Origin: Struthidea cinerea
Taxonomy: Eukaryota > Chordata > Aves > Passeriformes > Corcoracidae
Length of the DNA stretch: 64,000 nucleotides
Direction of reading: 5' to 3'
Assembly: GCA_013397865.1 (NCBI GenBank)
Contig: VZTI01004081.1
Span: 1,234,709-1,298,708 of the forward strand
Under the pieces are notes generated by a model that saw nothing but the letters and a program-made list of their open reading frames with translations, made no database searches and was not told the origin of the DNA. Shown here one piece after another: positions 1 through 10,970 of the stretch. The position numbers were made by a program, and so were the translations under genes. Within the stretch, counting starts at the first letter, position 1. Each line of letters begins with the position of its first letter.

Positions 1-390
1 GCCAGGAGGGGACAGGGATGCGGTGCCTCCTCCGCTCCCCACGAGGGGTTGGGTGGGAGAGGGTCGCAGCCTCGCAGGAAGGCACCGGGCGGTGTTGGTG
101 GGAGCCCGCCCTTCTCCCGAGACCGGGGGCTGCCCTGCTCGGGAGGAAGCGCGACCGCCGCCTCGGTCCTGGCGGGAGCCATCTTCCTACGGCCGAGGGG
201 GTCGGGCCTGGCCTAGAAACCGGCGGCGGCTCCGCGGGCAGCCCGGGCCAGCATGGGCCGGCCCGGGCCCCCCTCCGCCGGGCCCGCCCCGAGCCCGCAG
301 CGCTAGTGGCGGACAAAAGGGGGAAGCGGAACCCGCGGAGGGGAATCGCTGATTGTAAAAAACAGGGTGTCGCAGCGGCCGCTCGATGAA
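1..390. promoter_or_regulatory. CpG-rich segment at the 5' side of DSTN (edge of a CpG island)
   Basis: Very GC-rich sequence with many CpG dinucleotides, dropping sharply to AT-rich intron-like sequence after about 390. A CpG island here fits the DSTN promoter/first-exon region. In this gene family the first coding exon ends directly after the ATG, so the expected signature is ATG followed by GT. I found no ATG-GT in the first 800 bases, so exon 1 is probably just before base 1 and this is the start of intron 1 or an alternative non-coding first exon. The open frames here are explained by GC richness. Confidence 0.6.
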
Positions 391-3300
391 GCTGAAATTT
401 TAAGGTAGTTGCTGCAAGGACTTGGGGTGGTTTTTTTTTTGTTTTGCTTCTCTGCACAGTGCTGGAAACGTTTATCCAAGGTATAACGGTAGGAGCAAAG
501 AAACAAAAAAAGTACTAAGCATCCGCACTGACTTGCTTGTGCTTCCTGGCTTTCAAAAAAAAGTGTCAGGGTTCTCCTTGCATAAATGGGGCACAATAGA
601 CCAAACGCGTGTTTGACTTCGTGGTGGCTCGTTCTGTTTCCTTTGCCGATGCTCAAAGTTTGCATCCCCGTTTATCTCGGGGGACGGAGGTTGGCAAATT
701 TGCCTTAATTCTTAGCTCATGCAGTTTTAACTGCTGCCCTGTTTTTGCTTGAGTCATGCACAAGCACTTGTCCAGCAACACGCACTTGCGTGTTTTGACA
801 CACTTGCCTGGGTTTTTTACCTGTGTTAGAGGTGTTATATATTGGGGCCTTTCCTTGGTATTTACCAGTAGTTTATTGAACATGTTGTGTATCCAGGAAA
901 TGAATTTTTGGTCCACAGGGCTGGCAGACAGGATGTACTACTAATGTCCCTGCTTTCTCTAACACCCAAGCTGGAGCATCTATGGCTGGCCTGCAGCGTG
1001 GAGCAGAGCTGATGGGAGTTGCAGATGAAGCTGCTAAAAAGTCTGATGAGACTTGCAGCTCTTGTTTAAAAGAGGCTTGTCTCAACAAGCCAGCTACCAC
1101 CTCTGCAGTATGCAAACCTAGTTAAGTGTGACTACTCAGCGTGTCAGGCTTCATCTTGCTTCGGAATCAGGGAATTCCCAAGTCAGTCAAAACTACTATT
1201 TGTCATAGTGATCTTCTTTTTGCAGCAGAGTTTAGGTTGGCTTTTTTGAGATGCTGCAAATGAACTTGGTTTTGGGCAGAGTGGAGGCCTTCTGGCAAAG
1301 TACAGTACTGCCAGCAGGAGGGCATCCTTTGGTATCAAAAGAGCTTAGATTTTCAGCTTTTGTGTCTTGCCACAACGTTCCGTTTCTTTGCTACTGGATT
1401 AAATGAGTCCAAGGTCTTTGGAGGACCGTGCAAATTATTTTTCTTGGTTGTTAGTCAGTGCTATTCCCAGATCTGTGTAATTACAAGGTACATATGCCTC
1501 ATGTACAAGATAACAGCCTCATGACAATTGTTGGTGTGGGTGTCTGGCATGCTCCTACTCGCCTTGTCAGAATCACTATCAAGAGGCTCCTGCTGGGTGC
1601 AAGGGCTGACCTAAGCAATCCCATGTGAGAGAGCCTGGATACAACCAGGACTCACTTGTGAAACTGTTCTCAGCCTTTTCCTCACCTGGTTGTTCAGCAT
1701 TCACAGCAATCTCCTCAGAAGAGAAGGATCCCTCGGTAACAAGTAGCAGGGATGCCCAGAGTTGGCCTTCAGAGCCTGGTTTCAAGGGTGACCTTTAAGC
1801 TTTACGTTACTGTAGGTACCTGGAGGGCCACAGGAAAATTCTTATAGGCATTTAGGCTCATAATAGCTGATTTGTGTGCTGAATGTGTTTCTGAGAAGAT
1901 TTGATTTTCTGCAAGAGTCCTGTTACACACCATCTTCCACTTGCATTACCTTAAAAACTTAACATTTCAACACAGGAATGGGTGCTACTCAAAACTTCTG
2001 CCTTGCTACTACTGGCCACTGCAGTTCCTGTTTTTCAGCACTGTTGCTGGGATTGCCTTTTGTGGGTATTGCTTGTTCTGCCTACCTTGATAATTAAATC
2101 GGGAGTGAACTTTGTGGTGGCTCAGAGAAGGAGATAATTTCCTCTTTGGCTGAAAGCTGAGGAAGTGACCTTCAGGAATTCGAAGGATAGCTTTTTCTTC
2201 TTTTTTTTTAATAATTGCTTTCCTACTCATCTCTCCTTGTCTTGTCAGTAACCTTTCTTCTTGTCAGGGGGCAGAAAAATAAAAGCTGAACAGAGTTTTG
2301 ATTCTTCCCCCCACTCCTTCCCCCTGCCGAAAGAGACCAGATAATGCAAAATAAAAACTTGAGTCTAGCTGGCAAGGTCTGTCTACAAGTGATATGCAGA
2401 TGACTCTGTAATTCTTGCTGGTTTATGGTGTGCAAATAATGGCCTCTTACACAACAGCAGTAAAAGGCTGTTAGTTCTGTTTCCTGTCAGGCTTCAGATC
2501 GGAGTTGAAGCCTTGGCCTTTCAGATGCACAGGCTGTCCCCTGTAAATGCAGGTGTCTGTCCAGCTACAGGTTAAGCAGGAAATGTGGGCCTTTCTGGAC
2601 TCCTGAAGTCACTGGTGTTCCCACACTGTTGCTGGTCTCTGGGATGAAGGAGTCACTCCTTGCACTTCCTCCTTGCATTACTGCCTTTCCTGCTCAGTAA
2701 AGTGGGGATGTTAATATCAGATATGTTTTCTTGAGTGCTCAAATAACAGATTAAAAGCCAAGCAGTGTTTAATATCTTTATGGTTTTGACCACCTACATT
2801 TTCAGTTGGCTTGTTGGCCTTAGGTGACACCTGTCCAGAGGCCTCATTTGGCAAAACTTTCTTTCAGCCCAGCTGAAACCCTCCCTTCCTGCTAAGTGCT
2901 CCCACAACTGCCTTGGCTTAGTTTTCCCCTCGAGTTGTTGGTGATGGCCCAGGACATTCCATTGTGTGGCAGTGCAAGGGACAGCTCTGTCCCTGAAGGG
3001 TGCTGTCCTGGACCAGTCGGGTGGAAATAGGTTTAATTGAAAAAGTATTTGTTGCAGACATGTACTATGACACATTAGTGAGTCAGAGGGAAGTACCACG
3101 TGGCTCCACAGGCAGTTCTGGCAGTGGCAGGGAATTTCAGAGGCAGATCAGAGGGAGGGTATGCCAGGGATGGGGGAACCAGGGTTTGCTGAAGAAACTA
3201 AGAACCAAATACATGCCAATAATCTGACCAGCAAACCTGGGAGCACAGTGTTCTCAAATCTGCCCTTGCAATTAAACAAGGCATGCTTTAATAAATTCTT

Positions 3301-6300
3301 GGTGTCAGATTCTGGAAAAATTGATTATGTTTTTCCAAGAAGCAAAAGTTTCCACTTGAGTCGCTGTGGATAGTTCACCCTGGTGTGTACAATGTGTGTT
3401 TGTGCTTCCTAGACAAAACAAGTCAAGAACTGCATCTTGAAATGGCTCTGGAGATAATGTGTGCCCAGGCACCACTATGGGAGAATTCTTGGGCTCTAAT
3501 CACAGGGGGGAAAACCAACACTCTAAAATTCTCAAGACTTAAACCCAAATTTAGTCCTTCAAACTTGTCTTGAGGCAAACGAAGTCATTAGTTTAAGGTC
3601 TTCTTAGATGTCTTACCGTTGAGGAAAGCAAAGACTCTTCTTAGGTAAAATATTTTAAGTGTTCAAGAGAAATACTGGAGCTCGCAGCACTTCCTAACAG
3701 AAGTAAAATTTCCTTGTGTCAAAGTTGTGTTTTAGTGCAGGCTTGCTACAAATCCAGTTTATCAGGTGTCTGGCATGTCTCTCACTCCTGAAATGGCTTT
3801 CTGTATGTGGGGATTTTCTTGAGAAAGCTTTCGATTATTCTTCAGTCTTCCCCAATTTAGATTAAATTTCAGTTTGGGTACTTGGCAGTGGAGGCAAAAC
3901 GTTGGGAGCTGTTAGTGGAGGCAGCTGGGTCTGGCTCCTGCAGTTGGAAGGCTGCTGGACAGAAGGCTCCCTCTTTGGGCTGCTCTGTCGAGGGCGGGCA
4001 TTGTGCTCTCCCAAGACTTCTGCCGAGCTTTGCACTTCAGGCAAGGAGGCTTTATGAACAAGAGCCGCTGTGTTCCTGCAGTGCCTGCTGACAAGGCAGT
4101 GAATGCAGTGCCTGCCTCAGGTGCCTGCAGCAGGCTGTGTGAGATCCAGTGGGGATACTGCCATTAGTGCCACGGGATGATGTGTGAGGGGCTCAGCTCC
4201 CAGTGTGCTGTGTCTGCAGCAGTTTTGCTGATTCCTTCAGGGAAACTCACTCTGTCCCTTCTTTCCTGAGTGTCTCCCTGAATGTGCTGTCCTGGCATCA
4301 TTTTCCCATCTGGGAATTAGGTGGCTTGTCTGCGTGCTGCTGCCTTGTTGCAGTTAAAGGTCTGTCTCCTGCAGTGAAATGTCACCAGCTGGCTGATGGT
4401 CAGGGATCCCACAAGTGCCTGCAGTATGTGCTGCTCACTGAGCCAGCCCCCCGTGCCAGTCCAGAGCTGGATAACTGCTTCCATCCTGGAAAAGGAACAG
4501 GACCGGGCTGGCTGCTGGAGCTCTACAGCGTTCAAGCCGCAATGCACAAAATGATAACCAGTGTGCTGTATTGAATCCTCTGAGCAGAGCCATATCTAGC
4601 CAAAGAGGGACAATCCAGACTAACAAATGTTTACTCTGTCATTACTGGGAGGGTGGAGGCTTCTCACCAGCTCTTCTGGACTAGACAGCAGAGATTAGGT
4701 TAAAATGTTGCTTGAGGACGTGTATTTAGAGTCTGGCATTTCTCCTTGTTCCTTGCTCTTAGCAGTCATCCTGTTGCTGTTCTACAGAGTGGTTGCAACT
4801 ACCTTACAACAAAAGCTGCCTGGGGTTTGAGTTTTTTCCTTTTTAAGTATGTTTGTGAAGCCAGGCCCAGGGTTGCAGAGGGAGCCCTACAGTTACAGCA
4901 GTAGATCCTCTTTTCAGAGGGAATTGGTTTGTTGCACTGGCTTGTTTCAACCCATGCTGTAACACGGCTATAGGGTGTTCTCAGATGGAACAAATCTGCA
5001 TTGTCCCTGGCAACACAATGGCTGTGAATGTTAGCCTGTGTGATGAATCCAGGGGTTGTACAGCAGCTGTGAAAAGGAGTAGCACCAGCTACTAACAGCC
5101 TTTTGCTTTGGAAAGCTAAAAAATCCAGTTCTCACTGTTTTCCCTTCAGCTTCTGGTCAGTCCCAGTTATCAGCTGCAGTCTAACAGTGAATTTTGAGTT
5201 TCCAGACTAAATACATTTCAACATTTTTGGAATCTGAACTGACTTGTCAGCAGTGCTCAGATTCTTTTTAAAGAAACAGCTTGTCTCCTGACTTGGAGAC
5301 ATGTTTCTGGCTGTGTAGTAGCACAAGTAAATGCACTTGACTGCAGAGTTTGCATCAACCTGCAGCTCTATTGCTGCTGCTTTTGGCTCTAAGCTGAGCA
5401 TTAACCTCTGCTTTCAAAGTCAACATGACGTGGTGCAGAGGAATTATTTGTTGTAGTGTTGGAGCAAAATTCAAGAATTGACAAAGGTAGAGAGGTAGGT
5501 GACGTGAACTGCTTTTCCATGATTAATAGCTTCATTTCCATGCCAGTTCAGGCTTTCTGTGCATTTTCTAAGAATCTTGAGGGGGTTTGTGACTAAAACC
5601 TGAGTCTTACCACCCATTGTCAGCTACTGAGGTACCATTAGCTAGAAAATAAACCTCGGGGAGGAAAAGGGTTCTCTTGAATTCACTGTGGGTTTTTCCT
5701 TAGTGAATGATAAAATAGCTGTAGTTGCTGCACTGTTTGCTTTATTAGGTTAACTTTGCATTATTTAGAGTCTTCCCAAAGAGGCTCTTGCCCACACCTA
5801 GCACAGGGACAGGAGGAGAAAGACCTTTATTCCTCATTATCTCTGTCACACTCCAACAAAGTTCAGTGCCTCTGCATGGAGGAGGTGACACGGGAATGAG
5901 TCACTTTGAGTCCGTGTTTGCACTGTTGCTCAAATTTATCCTGAAATAGTCTTTCTCCATGTACTTTCCTCACCTTATTGGTGATATGCAGAAGGATGGC
6001 TGCCTGCCACACAGCTGAGGCACAGTGACCAAATTGCTGTTCTCCTGTCCCAAAGTGCAAGCAATTCTGCATAGATTACCCCTTATAGACAGACCATGCA
6101 TTGCAAATCTTGAGGGAGGTCCCCTTGTATTTAGGTAAACCCCGAAAGAGCACTGTTCTCCACCGCAAAGAAAAGCTGTCTCAGATTGCTGATGCATGAG
6201 TTTGCCCTGGTTTTCCACAACCAGCACTTGGGAGCTCTAGATACCAAACTCCGCAGTAATGGATTCTGCCAGCTGTGCCACCTCTCCTCACTGGGTTAGA

Positions 6301-7884
6301 GTTACAGGAGGAGGGATGTTGGTAGAAAAAGGAGAATCGGGGCTCATCTGAGGTGCTCTGTGGTAGGCGCTGGTCAAGGCTTTAAAAAAACCCCACACAT
6401 TAAGTAGGTGTCCGGTCCATAACCATCTCTCGAGGACAGCCTGAGCACCAAGCACTTCCCTTGCACCTCTGTCCCCCTGGTTTTGCAGCTGAACTCTGCT
6501 GTTTCTTTAAGATGCAAAATGAATCCCTTGAGCTCACATTTTGGGGCTGAAGATAAGTTAAAAAAAGAAGAACAACCTTGAGGCTTTTTCAGTTGTGTGT
6601 CTCACCTGGCTGTTGGTACTGCTGAGTGTGCTCGTAGCAGTGACGTGTGGTGGTTTACACAGAGGGAGGAAGGCAGTTTTCCTTCTGATAGATGAAAATG
6701 AGTAATGTCACTTGAATTTGGAAGACAAAAAAACAGTGAGGGAGGAAGCAGGATTCTAAAGGAATCTCATTGTTTTTACTGTGTGTAGCATTTTGAACAG
6801 ATAGAGTTGTTGAGTACTGGATAGGCTTCAGTTTGGTCTTCACTGCTCTGGCCATGATGTCCTTCCAGCAGTGCCTGCTGGCTTCCCACGTTTGCAGTAT
6901 TCACTCTTGCACAACTGCTTTTAAGCTCTCCAGCTTGGTACACTCTGAGAACAAAACTCAGATGTAAATGCTACTACTTGCCACTTTTTTTTTTCCTGTC
7001 TCATTCCCAGAAAAGCAGCAGACTGAAAATACGTTTCAGCCTTTTGTCATTCTTGCTAGGTCTTGTCCTCTTTATTCTGTGCAGCTGCCTTTAGCATCAG
7101 AGTGATAATGCTGCATGTGCACCTCTTGTTCCAGCTTACACAGGGGAATACGATATCACTCACTACAATTTCCCAGCTGACTCCAAGAGGGTGGGGGGGA
7201 GAATGTTGAGGTGGCTTGAGCTTGCTTTAAAAACTGCTGGAGTAGGTGTTGAGAAGCAGAGACTTTTAACTGTTAGGACTTGCAAGTTCTCTGTTTGAAA
7301 TACTGAATTCAGAGCAACTTCCCAAAGTTGGTTTGTTCAGGTAAAAACTACCACCGCAATCCCAGTACCCCACTACATCTCTCTTGATCTCTAAACTAAG
7401 CCCATGTGACAAATATGGAATTTGGCCAGTTTTACCTCTGTTCCTAAAGTTGCTAGCAAGCATGCTGGAAATGGCTGGGAAACTTTGAACAGAAGATCCT
7501 TGTGGGCTTGTCCAGCCAGCCTGAAACAGGGAAGAAAATTAAGCTGCTGTAATGCCAAAGGATCTGCCACAACTGAATCTCAGAGAACAAGGGGTTGGCA
7601 TGCCTGTAAAACTCCCCCAAAACAATGTTCTGGTGTAAGTAGGATTGGGCCTTCTTTGGAATAGTTTTGGGTTTGGCAGCTGGCTGTGGCCAGCAGTGAG
7701 ACTCTGGATTCTTTCCTTGGCTTTGGAAAAGAGGGTCTGCAGCCTTTTCTGATGAAACTCTCATGGCACGAGTGACTATTGCAAGAAGCTATTGTCTTCT
7801 AGGCTTGAATTCAAGGCAGTGCCATAATGTAGCTGGGAAAATTTGGGGTGGAAGGCCTGAAGGTGTTTGCTGTGGTCTTTGCAG
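391..7884 (+). other. DSTN: DSTN intron 1 (3' part)
   Basis: About 7.5 kb of AT-richer, non-coding sequence leading to the acceptor TTTGCAG at 7,878-7,884. I see no exon with splice sites, no recognisable repeat family and no RNA gene in it. A large first intron that separates the start codon from the rest of the protein is usual for the ADF/cofilin genes. Confidence 0.7.
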
Positions 7885-8192
7885 GCCTCTGGAGTACAAG
7901 TGGCTGATGAGGTGTGCCGTATCTTCTATGACATGAAAGTGCGGAAGTGCTCCACGCCGGAGGAAATAAAGAAGAGGAAGAAGGCTGTCATCTTCTGCCT
8001 CAGTCCAGACAAAAAGTGCATTATTGTGGAGGAAGGCAAAGAGATTCTGGTGGGAGATGTCGGAGTGACAGTCACCGACCCTTTCAAGCACTTTGTGCAG
8101 ATGCTTCCCGAGAAGGATTGCCGCTATGCCTTGTATGATGCAAGCTTTGAGACCAAGGAATCCAAAAAAGAAGAGCTGATGTTTTTCTTGTG
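7885..8192 (+). CDS. DSTN: DSTN coding exon 2
   Basis: Acceptor CAG at 7,882-7,884; the exon opens in phase 0 with GCC TCT GGA (Ala2-Ser3-Gly4) and ends TG|GTAAGC after ...ELMFFL, splitting the Trp codon. It encodes residues 2 to about 104. The internal Met in YDMKVRKC (7,932) corresponds to the start of the shorter destrin isoform known in mammals. Confidence 0.97.
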
Positions 8193-9720
8193 GTAAGCCA
8201 CCTTCCCAATTCTCTCATTCCTAACATGCAGTCCAGGCACTGTGGGTGAGGTGTCCGAGTGTTTGTATTGCCCAGGCTGGGAAAATGGCAGGCTTAAAGT
8301 GAGCTGGGCAGCCTGATGCCTGTACTGTGAGCCATGAGATGTTCCACTTGTCTGTGGTGCGTAGGATACTCCTTCTGTCTGGGCTGGATAATCAATGTCA
8401 CTGATTTCACTCTCTGTGGTGTCTCCCACTAGGGCACCAGAACAAGCACCTCTCAAAAGTAAGATGATCTACGCAAGCTCCAAGGATGCAATCAAAAAGA
8501 AGTTTCAAGGTACGTAATACAGCTAATGCTCCTAGCTCTGCTGTGTCCCTGGAGTACACAGCAAGGCTTAGTTTAGGTTTTGGGGGTTGTTTTGTTGTTT
8601 TTTTGAGATACTAGTGAGAGGTTGTCGTGGTGAAGTGTCATGTGACAGAGCTAAAATGAGCTCTGGCTCAAATTTACATTATCTGACGAAATTTCAGAGG
8701 CTCTAGAACAGTGCTCAGGACAAGAGCAGGTTTAGCAATGTGTGACGTACCATATGGAGCAGCATGTCTGCACCATACAGGCTAGAAACCATGAGATTCA
8801 TAACAGAAAGCTGGATTTTGTGCAGAGCTGCCTCAGTGGCAGAGCACTTTCATCCCTGTGTCTGTTCAAATGCACAGTCTCATAAACTTACTGTGCTGTA
8901 GTAAGTCAGTCTGGCTTATAGCCAGGTAGCACTCTTCAGCTCCTCAGGCTGCACTGGGCCAAAAGCTTGCACTGTGCAAGACTGGCAGGATCACTGTGCA
9001 GCAGTGCCAGCCTTCACAGGATGGCTTGCCCAGGGATTGGACCTGCCCTGGGAGACCGTTGTGTTCTGCACATGTGGAAGTTGAGAAAAAGAAATACTGA
9101 AGAAATTCTGCTTTTCACCATATAAGGCAGGCATGGGTTGGGCTCCCCATCCTTAAAAAGGGAAAGAAAGCACTGTTGGTTGCTTAGCCCAGCTCTCAGT
9201 CTCTGCCTCTCAGGTTCTCAGTGTGATGCTTTCAGCCACCTCTGCAGAGCCAGCGGGAGCTGAGTGAGCCCTCTCTGTGTGCTTGCCTGGAGCTCCCTCC
9301 CCTGCTGTATCCAGGGCAGCACAAGAAATGAGGGATTAGCTCTAAGAGCCTGCCATGAAAGGCCAACAGTTTGAGCACTGAGCTAGTGACAGATTTCTCC
9401 CTACATGTCCCTACAGTGACATTTGGTGTGCAGCCAGATGTCTCCTGGGACGTGTCAGGGAAAAACTGTCAAATTCCCTAAGCTAAGGCAGGACTTGTCT
9501 GCTTGAGTGACTGGATTGCTGCTTCTAATACTACTACCAGGTATGTTTTTTTGATTGCTTACCAGCATGTTGAAATACTGCATTATTGAGTGTTTTGCCT
9601 CTTTTTTTAGGCATAAAGCATGAATGCCAAGCAAATGGGCCAGAGGACCTGAACCGAGCTTGCATTGCTGAGAAGCTAGGAGGCTCCTTAGTCGTAGCTT
9701 TTGAAGGAAGTCCCGTGTAG
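7885..9720 (+). CDS. DSTN: Destrin / actin-depolymerizing factor, coding exons 2-4 (start codon exon missing)
   Basis: Three exons (7,885-8,192; 8,433-8,509; 9,611-9,720) join in frame to 494+1 bases, encoding 164 residues plus a stop. With the Met from exon 1 the product is 165 residues, the normal length of destrin. It is a single ADF-homology domain. Visible features are the N-terminal ASGVQV with Ser3 (the LIM-kinase site in the family), the basic KKRKK nuclear-localisation-type cluster near residues 30-34, the long actin-binding helix region [17 protein letters not shown], and the C-terminal [13 protein letters not shown] actin-contact segment. The wording [12 protein letters not shown] and [14 protein letters not shown] separates destrin from cofilin-1 and cofilin-2. 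The protein binds G- and F-actin, severs filaments and promotes pointed-end disassembly in the cytoplasm. It lies tail to tail with RRBP1, as in human. Splice phases and sites are all canonical and there is no sign of damage. Confidence 0.97.
8193..8432 (+). other. DSTN: DSTN intron 2
   Basis: A 240-base GT-AG intron with donor GTAAGC and acceptor CACTAG. It interrupts the Trp codon after its second base. Confidence 0.95.
8433..8509 (+). CDS. DSTN: DSTN coding exon 3
   Basis: A 77-base exon that completes the Trp codon and encodes [20 protein letters not shown] then KKKFQ, the main actin-binding helix. It ends CAAG|GTACGT. Confidence 0.97.
8510..9610 (+). other. DSTN: DSTN intron 3
   Basis: A 1.1-kb intron with donor GTACGT and acceptor CTTTTTTTAG. 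I see no further exon or recognisable repeat inside it. Confidence 0.95.
9611..9720 (+). CDS. DSTN: DSTN coding exon 4 and stop
   Basis: Starts GC ATA AAG CAT GAA after the acceptor, completing a Gly codon, and encodes [20 protein letters not shown] then [16 protein letters not shown], ending at TAG 9,718-9,720. This is the expected destrin C-terminus, at full length. Confidence 0.97.
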
Positions 9721-9878
9721 ATGTCATTCAGTGCCACAACTCTACAAGCATTCCATGTTTTAATAGATCAGTTATATAAAGCAAACATTCTAGGCAAGGG
9801 TTTCACTAACAGTAGGGAAGCTGTCTTGTAGAATAAAGTAGATTTTGGAGATGTAGCTCGTATGTACAAATGACCCTA

Positions 9879-9884
9879 AATAAA
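9879..9884 (+). terminator. DSTN: DSTN proximal poly(A) signal
   Basis: Perfect AATAAA 159 bases after the stop codon, with another at 9,832-9,837. Use of either would give a short 3' UTR. Confidence 0.5.
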
Positions 9885-10943
9885 TGAAATTAAGGATTTA
9901 TCTTGGTGTATTAATATTTGCATTGGTTGTCCAGCCCAGTTCTGTCCCCAGTGGATTAACACTAAAGGTCTCCAAAAATTTGAGCAGTGTATCATGAAAG
10001 GTGGAGAGGTAAGAACGATCTGGTTCCTGTTCTTGCTTTTCTAAACAGTAACAAGTGAAATTCAAAAACTTTTCCCCTGTAACCATTTAAGATAAAACTT
10101 AAAACCTGTAGTTAAACTTCAGCTAAAGCAACCTGTTAGCACCAAAACTGGGTTAAATTCTTAGTGCTTGCAGTTGCAGAGCTGTACTAAAAAAGCCTAA
10201 TTATGAAGCTAGACACAGAACAGACACACTTTTACTGGAGAAGTAGTCCTAATCCACTCTTCTGTAAACTCACGGTGCAGTAATAATATTTAAAGGTTCA
10301 CTTGTTCTGTAGGTTCAATTTTCTTGTTATGAAGTGTCTTGAGGTCTCTTTCCTCCTGAGTGATTCTATAGAAATTGCTTTTTCTGTTGACATAGTTCAA
10401 TTTAGAACTACCTTTCTCTAATACACACTTACTAGTGGATCAGATGCTTCTGAGGCTTTTATAAATGCAGGTTCTTGTATCAGAGCTCTCTGGTTATGGG
10501 TAGCAAAATGAAAAGGAACCACAACTTGAAAAATTGTATTTTCAGCCCCAGTTTTTGGTCACTTGGTCCATTTGTCCATAATTACTATTGATTTAACTTA
10601 GTAGAACCAATCAGCCTGACTAATATGGCTTGATCTGGGCTTTTTGTCTGTTAGCTTCTTTAATTCTGTAGAAATGCATGGAAATATCACCTACTAGAAA
10701 GTTTAACCTGAAATGCCTTTTGTATGGGGGGTAGAGAACATTCCTGTGCCAGCTACAGAGATCTTAAAAGCTTCCATGTTTCATCAGTGGTTGATTAAAG
10801 CTGTTTCCTTTGTGTAATGTGTACATGGGAGTTGCATAGAGTTTTCTTGTATGTCTGTAGAGAAAAAGAAAAAAAAACCAAAACCCTTAGCCTCCAGTGC
10901 ATTACTGTGATACGTTCTGTGCGTGCCAAATTTGAACAGCCTG

Positions 10944-10949
10944 AATAAA
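10944..10949 (+). terminator. DSTN: DSTN candidate distal poly(A) signal
   Basis: Perfect AATAAA at the point where the AT-rich 3' UTR-like sequence gives way to GC-rich intergenic DNA. It would give a 3' UTR of about 1.2 kb. Confidence 0.5.
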
Positions 10950-10970
10950 TGGGCTTTCCCTCCCCTGGGT

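Larger units (their letters stand above)
9721..10970 (+). other. DSTN: DSTN 3' UTR (end estimated)
   Basis: AT-rich non-coding sequence directly after the stop codon. Poly(A) signals AATAAA occur at 9,832-9,837, 9,879-9,884 and 10,944-10,949. The low GC continues to about 10,950 and then rises abruptly, which suggests that the longest transcript ends soon after the last signal. The true end cannot be fixed without transcript data. Confidence 0.6.

Noticed and set aside
18..389. Open frames in the first 390 bases as a small gene
   Set aside because: CpG-island composition lacks stop codons by chance; two overlapping frames are equally open and neither resembles a protein I know.
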